Shown: positions 6,724-11,830 of the stretch, piece after piece | Position numbering within the stretch: position 1 is the stretch's first letter | Layout: every line of letters starts with the position of its first letter | DNA from: a virus | Length of the DNA stretch: 20,964 bases | Direction: 5' to 3' (one strand) | IMG/VR virus record: IMGVR_UViG_3300015371_000221 | Location: 1-20,964 of that record | Translations under genes and position numbers: made by a program | The notes under the pieces: generated by a model | Databases searched by the model: none | Told to the model about the DNA's origin: nothing | The model's input: the letters and a program-made list of their open reading frames with translations, nothing else

Positions 6724-6740
6724 GTGTCCTAGCAGGACAC
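6724..6740 (+). terminator. Hairpin downstream of the TerS-like gene
   Basis: GTGTCCT and AGGACAC form a perfect 7-bp stem with the loop AGC, 52 nt after the TerS stop. No T-run follows, so termination strength is uncertain. Confidence 0.45.
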
Positions 6741-6792
6741 GCCAGGATGGCCGCATCTTACTGTATGCGCTACTGATCCGCCCCCAGGCAGC

Positions 6793-6818
6793 ATGCACCA
6801 TGCACCAAGGATGCACCA
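6793..6818. repeat. Three tandem ATGCACCA repeats
   Basis: ATGCACCA occurs at 6793-6800, 6800-6807 and 6811-6818, the last two followed by AGG. Spacing is irregular (7 and 11 nt). They could be protein-binding iterons or simple slippage products. Confidence 0.6.
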
Positions 6819-6995
6819 AGGCAGGGGCGAGGGCTCGTGTTCGGCGGGGTGAGGGGCGCGACCTTGCTTGGGACCTTGGTCCTAACGGTCGGGCCGGCCT
6901 CGGGCTCGGGCTCGGCCAGGGGCTCGGCGGGGCGGGGTGGGCGGGGTGCCGGCCTCCCCCGGGGGTGCCCCCGGTTTGGGGGTGCCCCTCCCCCC

Positions 6996-7145
6996 TTATT
7001 GGAGTCCCAGGAACCTCGCCCACGCCCACGCCCGCCCACGCCGCGCACACCCGACCAGGACCATCCGCCACTCCCGCTCGCCCGCCAGTCTCGCCCGCCC
7101 ACGCTCGACGGCGAGCATGTACTCGTACTGCTCCTCGATGCTCAT
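6996..7145 (-). CDS. 49-aa basic helical protein
   Basis: ATG 7143-7145 follows CCAGGAGGGGC, a strong but close ribosome-binding site. Codons end mostly in G or C, as in the surrounding genes. The product begins MSIEEQYEYMLAVERGRARL and continues with basic, Trp-rich segments (EREWRMVLVGC, RAWAWARFLG), so it is an amphipathic helical protein. It lies divergent to the C2H2 gene, with the palindrome 7175-7185 between them. Its stop runs straight into the G-rich hairpin region. No family is recognised; the short length limits certainty. Confidence 0.5.
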   Translation of the reverse strand: MSIEEQYEYMLAVERGRARLAGEREWRMVLVGCARRGRAWAWARFLGLQ

Positions 7146-7174
7146 GCCCCTCCTGGAGTCCCGTTCCGTCCGAC

Positions 7175-7185
7175 TGTCACTGACG
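7175..7185. promoter_or_regulatory. Operator-like palindrome, site 1 (10/11 match)
   Basis: TGTCACTGACG matches the six-copy palindrome CGTCA-C-TGACG with one mismatch at its first base. It lies between the divergent starts at 7145 (-) and 7224 (+), about 24 bp upstream of the extended -10 box of the C2H2 gene. Confidence 0.7.
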
Positions 7186-7205
7186 TTCCACGTGGCACTC
7201 ACCCA

Positions 7206-7214
7206 TGGTATACG
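7206..7214 (+). promoter_or_regulatory. Extended -10 promoter, probably leaderless
   Basis: TGGTATACG fits an extended -10 element (TGn plus TATACG at 7209-7214). The expected transcription start, about 7 nt downstream, falls within 3 nt of ATG 7224. No ribosome-binding site exists, so a leaderless message is likely. No good -35 box is seen; the palindrome lies in that area. Confidence 0.45.
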
Positions 7215-7223
7215 TCTGGTCAA

Positions 7224-7640
7224 ATGCCTGAAGTCTTCCGATGTACCGCGTGTGATTTCGAGGCGCCGTCCTTCGGCCGTCTGCACGCTCACGTTCGAGA
7301 GACGGGCCATGGATGGGAGGGCGATCCCGCGAAGGTCGCGGAGTTGCTTGCTGACCAGCACCGCCACCACTGGCAACGTCGTCGTGATGGCTGGTGGTGC
7401 CCTGACTGTACCGCGGTGTCGTACACGATGGAGCCGCCCGACGACGACCCGCCCTACCTCGGTGCCGGTCCGTTCGCTGGCTTCGTCTTCCTCCCCGGCA
7501 CGGACATCGCCGGCCCCGTCCACGAAGGCTCCCCGTGCATCGTCTGCCACATGCCCGTGGAGCCCGGCACGGGCGCGCAGGCGATGCCGCCGCTACCCGC
7601 GCTTCACTCCGCGTGCCTTCGGACGATCAAGCTCCCCTGA
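7224..7640 (+). CDS. C2H2 zinc-finger protein with two further zinc-site candidates
   Basis: The 138-residue product starts at ATG 7224 without a ribosome-binding site, directly behind an extended -10 box. Residues 7-29 form a classical C2H2 finger: C7, C10, H23 and H29, with the expected Phe and Leu core positions (FRCTACDFEA, then GRLHAHVRETGH). WWCPDC follows at 57-62. CIVCH (105-109) and HSAC (128-131) may form a third site. C2H2 fingers are uncommon in phages and usually bind DNA or protein. With an operator-like palindrome just upstream, an autoregulatory DNA-binding role is attractive but inferred. It ends in convergent overlap with the 65-aa gene. Confidence 0.75.
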   Translation: MPEVFRCTACDFEAPSFGRLHAHVRETGHGWEGDPAKVAELLADQHRHHWQRRRDGWWCPDCTAVSYTMEPPDDDPPYLGAGPFAGFVFLPGTDIAGPVHEGSPCIVCHMPVEPGTGAQAMPPLPALHSACLRTIKLP

Positions 7641-7824
7641 CGGGAGTCCCGTTCCATACGTCCTGGAACGCCGACCGGAGCGCGCGCAGGAGACGCCGGC
7701 ACCTTCGCAGATGCGCCTTCTGGCGACGGGGCCCGATCGGGTGCCACTTCCCGCTCTTCGTCCACACGTAGCCGGGCCGGAAGTAGTGGGCGAGCGCGCG
7801 GTCGATGAGTTCGTCGGCATTCAC
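7627..7824 (-). CDS. 65-aa basic protein, unknown function
   Basis: ATG 7822-7824 overlaps the previous stop as ATGA. The product begins MNADELIDRALAHYFRPGYVW and continues into a very basic helical half rich in Arg. It ends over the last 14 bases of the convergent C2H2 gene. An N-terminal helix followed by a basic segment is consistent with a small nucleic-acid-binding protein. No family is recognised. Confidence 0.7.
   Translation of the reverse strand: MNADELIDRALAHYFRPGYVWTKSGKWHPIGPRRQKAHLRRCRRLLRALRSAFQDVWNGTPVRGA
7640..7652. terminator. Palindrome at the convergent gene ends
   Basis: ACGGGA-G-TCCCGT is a perfect 13-bp palindrome at the stop of the C2H2 gene, inside the 3' end of the opposing gene. 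It could act as a bidirectional terminator. A 13-nt copy of its right half (GGAGTCCCGTTCC) recurs at 7155-7167. Confidence 0.4.
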
Positions 7825-8000
7825 GCCTGTCGCGCGACGAGGTCCGACTCAACGGTCCGCCACTGAGCGTCCCCGTCTTCCTGGAGTCTCCGCGCCATCT
7901 CCAGGAGCACGGAGCGCGGGGAGAGGGCAAGCTCCCACCGGCGCGCCGCGAACTCGCGCACGATCTCCGCGGCCGTGGGGGAAAGGTCCACTTCGCGCAT
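7821..8000 (-). CDS. 59-aa helical protein, unknown function
   Basis: GAGGAGGGACGA precedes ATG 7998-8000, a strong ribosome-binding site that fixes the start within a longer frame. The product is helical and acidic to neutral: MREVDLSPTAAEIVREFAAR, then LSPRSVLLEMARRL, then a tail. Two helices flank a possible turn at ELALSPRSV. This could be a minimal ribbon-helix-helix or HTH-like fold, but the pattern is not decisive. It is coupled to the 65-aa gene by ATGA. Confidence 0.7.
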   Translation of the reverse strand: MREVDLSPTAAEIVREFAARRWELALSPRSVLLEMARRLQEDGDAQWRTVESDLVARQA

Positions 8001-8059
8001 TCGTCCCTCCTCGTGTGGCACCCCGCCCCAGGCTCGCGCCGGGGCGGGGCGATCGTGGG

Positions 8060-8179
8060 CTACCAGGGCTCGATTTCGATTTGCCCGCTGTTCGGATCCG
8101 GCACCGGCGCGTCCTTCGCCCATGGGTCAATCTCGATCTGACCGGACAGCAACCGGATCACCGCCAAGAAGAACCTCAT
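8060..8179 (-). CDS. 39-aa peptide with a duplicated SGQIEI(D/E)PW motif
   Basis: GGAGGTAGAC precedes ATG 8177-8179, an excellent ribosome-binding site, and a promoter is predicted 38 nt upstream. The peptide has a short hydrophobic N-terminus (MRFFLAVIRLL). SGQIEIDPW (12-20) is repeated at the very C-terminus as SGQIEIEPW (31-39), separated by a Pro/Asp linker. The frame is too short for standard gene finders. A repeated short linear motif suggests a protein-binding peptide, possibly membrane-tethered. The function is unknown. Confidence 0.65.
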   Translation of the reverse strand: MRFFLAVIRLLSGQIEIDPWAKDAPVPDPNSGQIEIEPW

Positions 8180-8194
8180 GTCTACCTCCAGCGT

Positions 8195-8233
8195 GCAGCC
8201 AGTCTGCACGGCACGGAAGGTAGCCAGTCTGTA
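8195..8233. repeat. Two direct repeats, G(C/T)AGCCAGTCTG(C/T)A
   Basis: GCAGCCAGTCTGCA (8195-8208) and GTAGCCAGTCTGTA (8220-8233) differ at two positions and are spaced 25 nt start to start. They overlap the -10 box, spacer and start site of the promoter for the 39-aa peptide gene. Tandem operator half-sites are the likely meaning. Confidence 0.6.
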
Positions 8234-8246
8234 TGCAAAGCGTCAA
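8217..8246 (-). promoter_or_regulatory. Predicted leftward promoter of the 39-aa peptide gene
   Basis: On the minus strand, TTGACG (8241-8246, five of six) and TACCTT (8217-8222) are spaced by 18 bp. The start would fall near 8210, giving a 30-nt leader with a strong ribosome-binding site. Confidence 0.55.
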
Positions 8247-8277
8247 TGATACGCGTCATTTACAACGTAAAGGGAAT

Positions 8278-8565
8278 TCACTCATGGGGCACGACGATCG
8301 GCGGCGGGCTGACGTCGATCGTGAAGCACGTGAGCGGCCGGTTGGGCTTTCCGTCCGTGTCCCTGACGGGCACCGTCCGCGAGGTCTGAGTCCAGAAGGC
8401 CATCGCCGCCTCCGTGCTCTCGAACACGCGAGCCCGCGCGGGATCCGCCGTCAGCGAGAGCTTCCCGTACCCCGCGTCGTTCTCCTCGCTGTTGTCGTAG
8501 TCTTCCATCCACAGGTTGACGGGCTCGCCCCCTTGCTCGATGACGAACATCACGACGTCCGTCAC
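8278..8565 (-). CDS. 95-aa hypothetical protein with GTG start
   Basis: GTG 8563-8565 overlaps the previous stop as GTGA and has GGACGGAAG just upstream; an internal ATG at 8548-8550 is an alternative. The product begins VTDVVMFVIEQGGEPVNLW. It has an acidic Asp/Glu/Asn stretch, then strands ending in a Pro-rich tail (VSPPPIVVPHE). EQGGEPVNLW and ESTEAAMAFW suggest a small mixed fold. It has one cysteine. No family is recognised. Confidence 0.7.
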   Translation of the reverse strand: MTDVVMFVIEQGGEPVNLWMEDYDNSEENDAGYGKLSLTADPARARVFESTEAAMAFWTQTSRTVPVRDTDGKPNRPLTCFTIDVSPPPIVVPHE

Positions 8566-9359
8566 CGCTTCCGTCCCTTCACGTAGTCCTCCACTTCCCG
8601 CGCCGTCTTCTCCGTGACGACCAGCTTGGAGTTCGGGTCCTCGTCGTCTTCCAGGGCCCTCACGCCGCACTCGATACAGACCTTCACGGACGGCTCCGGG
8701 TTGTGCGGGCGCCAATGAATCGGTACCCCACACTTCGCGCAGACGCCGTACTTGTCGTCGTCGAACCTGCCCGGGTTCCCCCACTTGGTCGGCGAGCAGA
8801 TGACGAAGAGTTCGTCCGGTTTGTCGCCCATCACTCCCCCGAAATCTTCCGTGCGCAGGCGCGCAAGCTCGGGGCGGTCGGGATCGGGCAGCGCTGCGAT
8901 GGCCCGCGCCACCTTCCGTGCCTGTTCGCGCAAAATCTCGAGCCCGGCCTCCGCGGACACGTTCGATGTGGGCACGCCGGGAACGTCCGGCGGACCGAGC
9001 ATGGCGGCGAGTTCCCGCTCCAGTTGCCGCGCGATGTAGTCGCGGTACATACACCGCGGGTCCTCCGGCTTGCACTTCGTCGTACAGCCGCATCCGACTT
9101 CGCCGCAGGAGCCGCACACGGGGCACTCGTAGTCGTCGATGGTGTTTTCGTCGGCGGCGAGCGGCCGTTCTTGGTCGGAGCGGAACTCCGCCGCCGCCTT
9201 CGGAGTCGGTGCGGGAATGGGCCAGTACGCCTTTTCGTACTCCTCCGCGTCACACGCGAGCCGGTGGAGTTCGAAGCCTTCCGCCTTCGTGAGATCACCC
9301 TTGTCCATCAGGACGTTGATCCTTGCCATCGCGTCCTTGTACTGCTCGTCGGTCAGCAT
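8562..9359 (-). CDS. 265-aa protein: HigA-like N-terminal segment plus zinc clusters
   Basis: The start is secured by AGAGGAGGAATCCCCC before ATG. Residues 3-60 (DEQYKDAMARINVLMDKG; GFELHRLACDAEEYEKAY; WPIPAPTPKAAAEF) resemble the region before the HTH in HigA/HipB-type antitoxins, but no HTH follows. Residues 79-103 are unusually cysteine-rich (CPVCGSCG, then CGC, C and C). A second ribbon lies at 207-231 (CAKCG, CIECG), with a helical segment between. The protein probably binds several zinc ions. Database annotation as an antitoxin would be misleading, because the DNA-binding half is absent and no toxin partner is evident. The role is unknown. Confidence 0.75.
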   Translation of the reverse strand: MLTDEQYKDAMARINVLMDKGDLTKAEGFELHRLACDAEEYEKAYWPIPAPTPKAAAEFRSDQERPLAADENTIDDYECPVCGSCGEVGCGCTTKCKPEDPRCMYRDYIARQLERELAAMLGPPDVPGVPTSNVSAEAGLEILREQARKVARAIAALPDPDRPELARLRTEDFGGVMGDKPDELFVICSPTKWGNPGRFDDDKYGVCAKCGVPIHWRPHNPEPSVKVCIECGVRALEDDEDPNSKLVVTEKTAREVEDYVKGRKR

Positions 9360-9394
9360 GGGGGATTCCTCCTCTCTATGCGGATCGCAACCGG

Positions 9395-9424
9395 ATCATG
9401 CCGTGGCGGTGGTGACAGTGTCCA
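9395..9424 (-). promoter_or_regulatory. Predicted leftward promoter of the 265-aa gene
   Basis: On the minus strand, TGGACA (9419-9424, five of six) and CATGAT (9395-9400, four of six) are spaced by 18 bp. A start near 9388 would give a leader of about 29 nt containing the strong ribosome-binding site. Confidence 0.4.
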
Positions 9425-9456
9425 CGGGAATCGTGGCGGATAGCCGAGCCAGACGG

Positions 9457-9472
9457 AAAAAGGGGCCCCCCT
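9457..9472 (-). terminator. Terminator-like stem with T5 after the 90-aa gene
   Basis: In minus-strand order, AGGGG-GG-CCCCT is followed by TTTT, overlapping the stop codon of the 90-aa gene. The loop is only 2 nt and the stem short, but the T-run makes this the best rho-independent candidate in the window. Confidence 0.5.
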
Positions 9473-9744
9473 CAATCGCATGAGCATAGGTGGAGTGTCC
9501 TTCGCGTCCACCGGAGCGCGCGCCTCCACCACGGCCTCCGCCGCTCGACACACTCGCACTTCACGACGACGACGGTAGGCTCTGTGACGACCACGCGGGA
9601 GTCCGGTTGCGGCTCGCCGGGCACGTCCACGGGCGGAAGGTCGAAGGGGACGGGCGAGACAACGACAACCGGGGCCGGATGCTTCTTCTTGGCCGGCGCG
9701 GCTGGCGCGTCCAGGGCGAGCGCAAGCAGGAGGTCGATCAGCAT
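9472..9744 (-). CDS. 90-aa proline/valine-rich protein with hydrophobic N-terminus
   Basis: GGAGGCGCC precedes ATG 9742-9744. The N-terminus, MLIDLLLALALDAPAAPA, resembles a short signal peptide, although it lacks an initial positive charge. It is followed by KKK and a long Pro/Val-rich region. A basic, Trp-rich C-terminus follows, with a CECV and a final CSC motif. It may be exported or envelope-associated; a lysis-accessory role is possible but there is no lipobox. The gene is divergent from the next plus-strand genes, with the palindrome at 9774-9784 just upstream. No family is recognised. Confidence 0.65.
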   Translation of the reverse strand: MLIDLLLALALDAPAAPAKKKHPAPVVVVSPVPFDLPPVDVPGEPQPDSRVVVTEPTVVVVKCECVERRRPWWRRALRWTRRTLHLCSCD

Positions 9745-9773
9745 GGGCGCCTCCGTATTGACGCCGATGATAC

Positions 9774-9784
9774 CGTCACTGACG
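9774..9784. promoter_or_regulatory. Operator-like palindrome, site 2 (exact)
   Basis: This is an exact CGTCACTGACG, 30 bp upstream of the leftward ATG 9744. On the minus strand it directly precedes GGTATCAT, whose TATCAT is a good -10 box, so the palindrome would sit in the promoter spacer. It also lies upstream of the rightward genes from 9856. Confidence 0.75.
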
Positions 9785-9787
9785 TGC

Positions 9788-9802
9788 CCTCTCGACGAGA
9801 GG
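9788..9802. repeat. 15-bp perfect palindrome CCTCTCG-A-CGAGAGG
   Basis: This perfect inverted repeat lies 3 bp from operator site 2. On the plus strand T5 follows after a further 16 nt, too far for a classic terminator. A second protein-binding site in the divergent control region is as likely. Confidence 0.5.
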
Positions 9803-9855
9803 TTCTAGGAAGCCTTTTTGCCCTCGCCATCTTCCCCCCGCTACAGCGGTCCAGG

Positions 9856-10032
9856 GTGGCGTCTCCGAGAGCGTTCGGGATTCGCGGCCTCGTCGATGAC
9901 GGCACACACCGTTGCCTTCTGCACGGAATCTCGCGGACGACGTACCCGCAGTTGAAGGCCAACATCACGCGGACGCCGACTGTCTTCCTGAACGAGTCGC
10001 TCCTCCGCCGGTACATGGAGCTTGTCCGATGA
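9856..10032 (+). CDS. 58-aa hypothetical protein, start uncertain
   Basis: The 3' end is supported by ATGA overlap with the next gene and by G/C-ending codons. The best start is GTG 9856, giving VASPRAFGIRGLVDDG, then HGISRTTYPQLKANI and ending RRYMELVR. An upstream GTG at 9784 would place the start inside operator site 2 and translate the 15-bp palindrome with atypical codons, so it is less likely. No ribosome-binding site is strong. The product has one cysteine and mixed helix and strand. No family is recognised. Confidence 0.45.
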   Translation: MASPRAFGIRGLVDDGTHRCLLHGISRTTYPQLKANITRTPTVFLNESLLRRYMELVR

Positions 10033-10217
10033 CGTGCCCGCACGAGCGGAAAGAGCGGTGCCTGTTCTTCGGTGGCGCCTGGCGTTTCGTCTGCCTCGCG
10101 TGTGGCGCGGTCTTCGATGCCGAGCCCTACGTCCCCGTCTGGCGAACCCTCGTGGCGCTGTCGGAGAGCGTCCAGGCGCCTCACCGTGGGCCGATCGGCG
10201 GCGGGCCCGTCTCATAG
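10029..10217 (+). CDS. 62-aa zinc-ribbon protein
   Basis: ATG 10029 overlaps the upstream stop (ATGA). The N-terminal half carries CPHE (3-6), C11 and CLACG (22-26), a compact zinc site with aromatic residues between (LFFGGAWRFV). The C-terminal half, YVPVWRTLVALSESV, is helical and ends in a Gly-rich tail. This arrangement is like many small phage ribbons. A stem-loop follows immediately, so the two-gene unit probably ends here. Confidence 0.7.
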   Translation: MTCPHERKERCLFFGGAWRFVCLACGAVFDAEPYVPVWRTLVALSESVQAPHRGPIGGGPVS

Positions 10218-10218
10218 A

Positions 10219-10239
10219 GCGTCCGGCTCGTCCGGACGC
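10219..10239 (+). terminator. 8-bp perfect hairpin after the 62-aa gene
   Basis: GCGTCCGG and CCGGACGC flank the loop CTCGT, starting 2 nt after the TAG stop. There is no strong T-run, but the position supports a terminator. Confidence 0.55.
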
Positions 10240-10249
10240 GTCCTACGGC

Positions 10250-10260
10250 CGTCACTGACG
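10250..10260. promoter_or_regulatory. Operator-like palindrome, site 3 (exact)
   Basis: This is an exact CGTCACTGACG between the hairpin at 10219-10239 and the promoter of the 131-aa gene, 55 bp upstream of its ATG. It is followed by TTCGGGAAACTCTCC, a 15-mer that also occurs inverted at 5927-5941 between the divergent promoters. Confidence 0.75.
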
Positions 10261-10301
10261 TTCGGGAAACTCTCCACTGGAACCGGCCGGCCCGGCTGTC
10301 G

Positions 10302-10307
10302 TATGCT
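10302..10307 (+). promoter_or_regulatory. -10-like box directly before the 131-aa gene
   Basis: TATGCT (four of six) ends 8 nt before ATG 10316, so the expected start is at or next to the A of the ATG. No ribosome-binding site is present. This suggests a leaderless transcript, like that of the C2H2 gene. The -35 region is weak. Confidence 0.4.
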
Positions 10308-10315
10308 TATTGCAT

Positions 10316-10711
10316 ATGCAACACCTCATGTCGGCTTTCTACCACGGCCCCGCCGATCTTCTCTGGCGCGATCATCCAAGCTGGCAGGGCCCGCGGTCAC
10401 TGACCAAGGCGGAGGCCGATGCCGAGCGTGCGGGGAAGGCGCGGCCGAAGGCGCTCATGCACGTCTGTGCCTTCTCCATCTTCGCGGAGGGCCCGACGCC
10501 GTCGAACCAGGACCCCATTGATCCGCGCTCGCGGCCGGCTCGCGACGATTACTACGGCGAGCTACACGCCGCGGGCGCCGTTCGCCTCATGGGCGTGGCC
10601 GAGTGTCGCTTCTGCGAAGAGACGTTCGGCACCTGGCTCGCGAACCACTACCCGGAGCCGCGGAAGGGCCCGCGGTACCAGGCCATCGTCGCGCCCGCGG
10701 TGTTCCACTGA
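10316..10711 (+). CDS. 131-aa hypothetical protein with a CxxC
   Basis: ATG 10316 is preferred because a -10 box lies directly upstream and no ribosome-binding site exists for it or for the ATG at 10328. The product begins MQHLMSAFYHGPADLLWRDH. It has an Ala/Lys-rich helix (31-47), a central strand region (MHVCAFSIFAEG) and CRFCEETFGTWL near 97-108. The sole CxxC is unlikely to form a full zinc site unless it pairs in a dimer. Its TGA overlaps the next ATG by one base. No family is recognised. Confidence 0.7.
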   Translation: MQHLMSAFYHGPADLLWRDHPSWQGPRSLTKAEADAERAGKARPKALMHVCAFSIFAEGPTPSNQDPIDPRSRPARDDYYGELHAAGAVRLMGVAECRFCEETFGTWLANHYPEPRKGPRYQAIVAPAVFH

Positions 10712-10911
10712 TGGACCGGAAGGAGCCGAAGCAACTGGCGCTCACCTTCGCGACGTCCGTCGTGATCCCGGCGCTCGACGCTGCGCAGCAGAAGCAACTG
10801 CGCGAGGCGATCGACGGCCCGCGCCCGTCCGACGTCGCGGAGTGGGTCCGTACCCTGCCTCCCGGCGGGACGATCCACTACGTCCCCGGCAAGCCGAAGG
10901 CGGCGAACTAG
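10711..10911 (+). CDS. 66-aa hypothetical protein
   Basis: ATG 10711 is coupled to the upstream stop (TGATG). The product, MDRKEPKQLALTFATSVVI and onward, has helices around AAQQKQLREAI and PSDVAEWVRTL, then ends with IHYVPGKPKAAN. It has no cysteine. Its TAG shares bases with the stop codon of the opposing phosphoesterase gene inside a 14-bp palindrome. No family is recognised. Confidence 0.7.
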   Translation: MDRKEPKQLALTFATSVVIPALDAAQQKQLREAIDGPRPSDVAEWVRTLPPGGTIHYVPGKPKAAN

Positions 10912-10917
10912 AGTTCG
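10904..10917. terminator. 14-bp inverted repeat spanning two convergent stop codons
   Basis: CGAACT-AG-AGTTCG is an inverted repeat in which the plus-strand TAG (10909-10911) and minus-strand TAG (10908-10910) are embedded. It is too short and loop-poor to be a strong terminator, but its placement is exact. Confidence 0.4.
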
Positions 10918-11603
10918 ACGACGATCGGCGGGCGCGTCGCCTCGTACTTGTCGTCGCACGTGACCGCGTTCACGAAGATGGTGCCCTCGCCCTCGATCAT
11001 CCCCGGGTGAGAGTGGATGTGCCCGAAGACGTGAAGCCGCGGGCGAATCCTCTTCACGGCCTCCAGTAGCTCCGCGTCCCCCACGTGGCGGACCATGCGC
11101 GTGTGAAGGTCGAGGCCCGTCGAGTCCAGGATCCCGCGCGGGGGCCCGTGCGTGACCAAGATGTCGATGCCGTCCGGTAGCCTCGCCCAATGCTCCGCGC
11201 TCGTCCGCGGCCCGCTGCCGCCCAGGAGAAAGGGCCGGTCACCCTCCGGGCGCCGGTCCTCAAGCTGGAAGGCCCAATCGTAGAAGCGGGGCGTCCAGGG
11301 GGAGCCGAAGATGCGGAATCCCGCGATGGTCTTGATGTCGTCCTGAAGGTACGTGATCCCGTCGTAGCCGTCGCCGAGCGCCAGGCGCGCGAGCGCGAGG
11401 TCTTTCTGGAACAGCTTGTCGTGATTGCCGGCGATCACCACCTTGTGCTTGTGTGGCAGTTCCGCCAGTTGCTCACCCGCGGTCTTGATCTCGCGGAACG
11501 TACCGTTGCACGTGAGGTCGCCCGCGTGAATCAGGATGTCTCCATCCGGGATCGGTGGGAGCTTCACCGGCACGTGCGTGTCGGAGATACAGACGATTCT
11601 CAT
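10908..11603 (-). CDS. Calcineurin-like metallophosphoesterase, MPPED-like
   Basis: The 231-residue product has the complete metallophosphoesterase signature: SDTH (D8, H10), HAGD (D29), GNHD (N60, H61), THGPP (H152) and GHIHSH (H195, H197). GSPWTP and DWAFQ at 100-113 are characteristic of the MPPED1/MPPED2-like branch, whose members hydrolyse phosphodiesters such as cyclic nucleotides in vitro. No signal peptide is present, so it is cytoplasmic. It overlaps the upstream gene by ATGA and is the last gene of a five-gene leftward operon starting at 12933. Possible roles are nucleotide second-messenger removal or nucleic-acid end processing; neither is shown. Confidence 0.9.
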   Translation of the reverse strand: MRIVCISDTHVPVKLPPIPDGDILIHAGDLTCNGTFREIKTAGEQLAELPHKHKVVIAGNHDKLFQKDLALARLALGDGYDGITYLQDDIKTIAGFRIFGSPWTPRFYDWAFQLEDRRPEGDRPFLLGGSGPRTSAEHWARLPDGIDILVTHGPPRGILDSTGLDLHTRMVRHVGDAELLEAVKRIRPRLHVFGHIHSHPGMIEGEGTIFVNAVTCDDKYEATRPPIVVEL

Positions 11604-11830
11604 TTCGCCTTACGTGCCTTCTTCCAGTCCTGGATGGCTTCGCGGGCCCACTGGCATTCGGCCTGATGTTCCGCGCCCGGGTACTGACTCTTACCACACC
11701 AACACGGGCGCAGGATGGTGCCTTCAAGGCGGACGTCCATGAGCGCGCGCACGAGCGCGTCGCCGAGTTCCGTCTGCTCGTCGTAGACCTTCAGGAGTTC
11801 GTGGACGGCGCGGCCGAGTCGTTTCATCAT
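11600..11830 (-). CDS. 76-aa protein with CxC...H...C motif
   Basis: Three start codons lie in a row (GTG 11833, ATG 11830, ATG 11827). I chose ATG 11830, which gives a TGATG overlap with the previous gene. The N-terminal half is helical (GRAVHELLKVYDEQTELG). The C-terminal half has CWCGK (43-47), H55 and C59, a compact zinc-site candidate, then a basic tail KKARKAK. The gene is coupled to the phosphoesterase by ATGA. No family is recognised. Confidence 0.7.
   Translation of the reverse strand: MMKRLGRAVHELLKVYDEQTELGDALVRALMDVRLEGTILRPCWCGKSQYPGAEHQAECQWAREAIQDWKKARKAK

Larger units (their letters stand above)
6672..6995. other. Repeat- and hairpin-rich spacer after the TerS-like gene
   Basis: No convincing gene lies in these 324 bases. 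They hold a 7-bp hairpin (6724-6740), three copies of ATGCACCA (6793-6818), runs of GGGCTC-type repeats (6895-6935), and stacked C5/G5 runs (6956-6995) able to form hairpins or, on the minus strand, a G-quadruplex. Long frames here have low-complexity Gly/Pro/Arg products typical of non-coding GC-rich DNA. A packaging (pac or cos) region is possible because of the adjacent TerS-like gene, but nothing in the sequence proves it. Confidence 0.5.

Noticed and set aside
6800-7183. 127-aa plus-strand frame after the TerS-like gene
   Set aside because: It is Gly/Pro/Arg low-complexity translation of repeats and G/C runs, with no ribosome-binding site.
9784-9855. Twin-arginine-like signal (SRREVLGSLFALAIF) at an upstream GTG start
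   Set aside because: It would start inside operator site 2 and translate the 15-bp palindrome with codons unlike the neighbours. The shorter start at 9856 is preferred.
10395-10405. GGTCACTGACC, a variant of the operator palindrome
   Set aside because: It lies inside the coding sequence of the 131-aa gene and differs at both outer positions, so it is probably chance.
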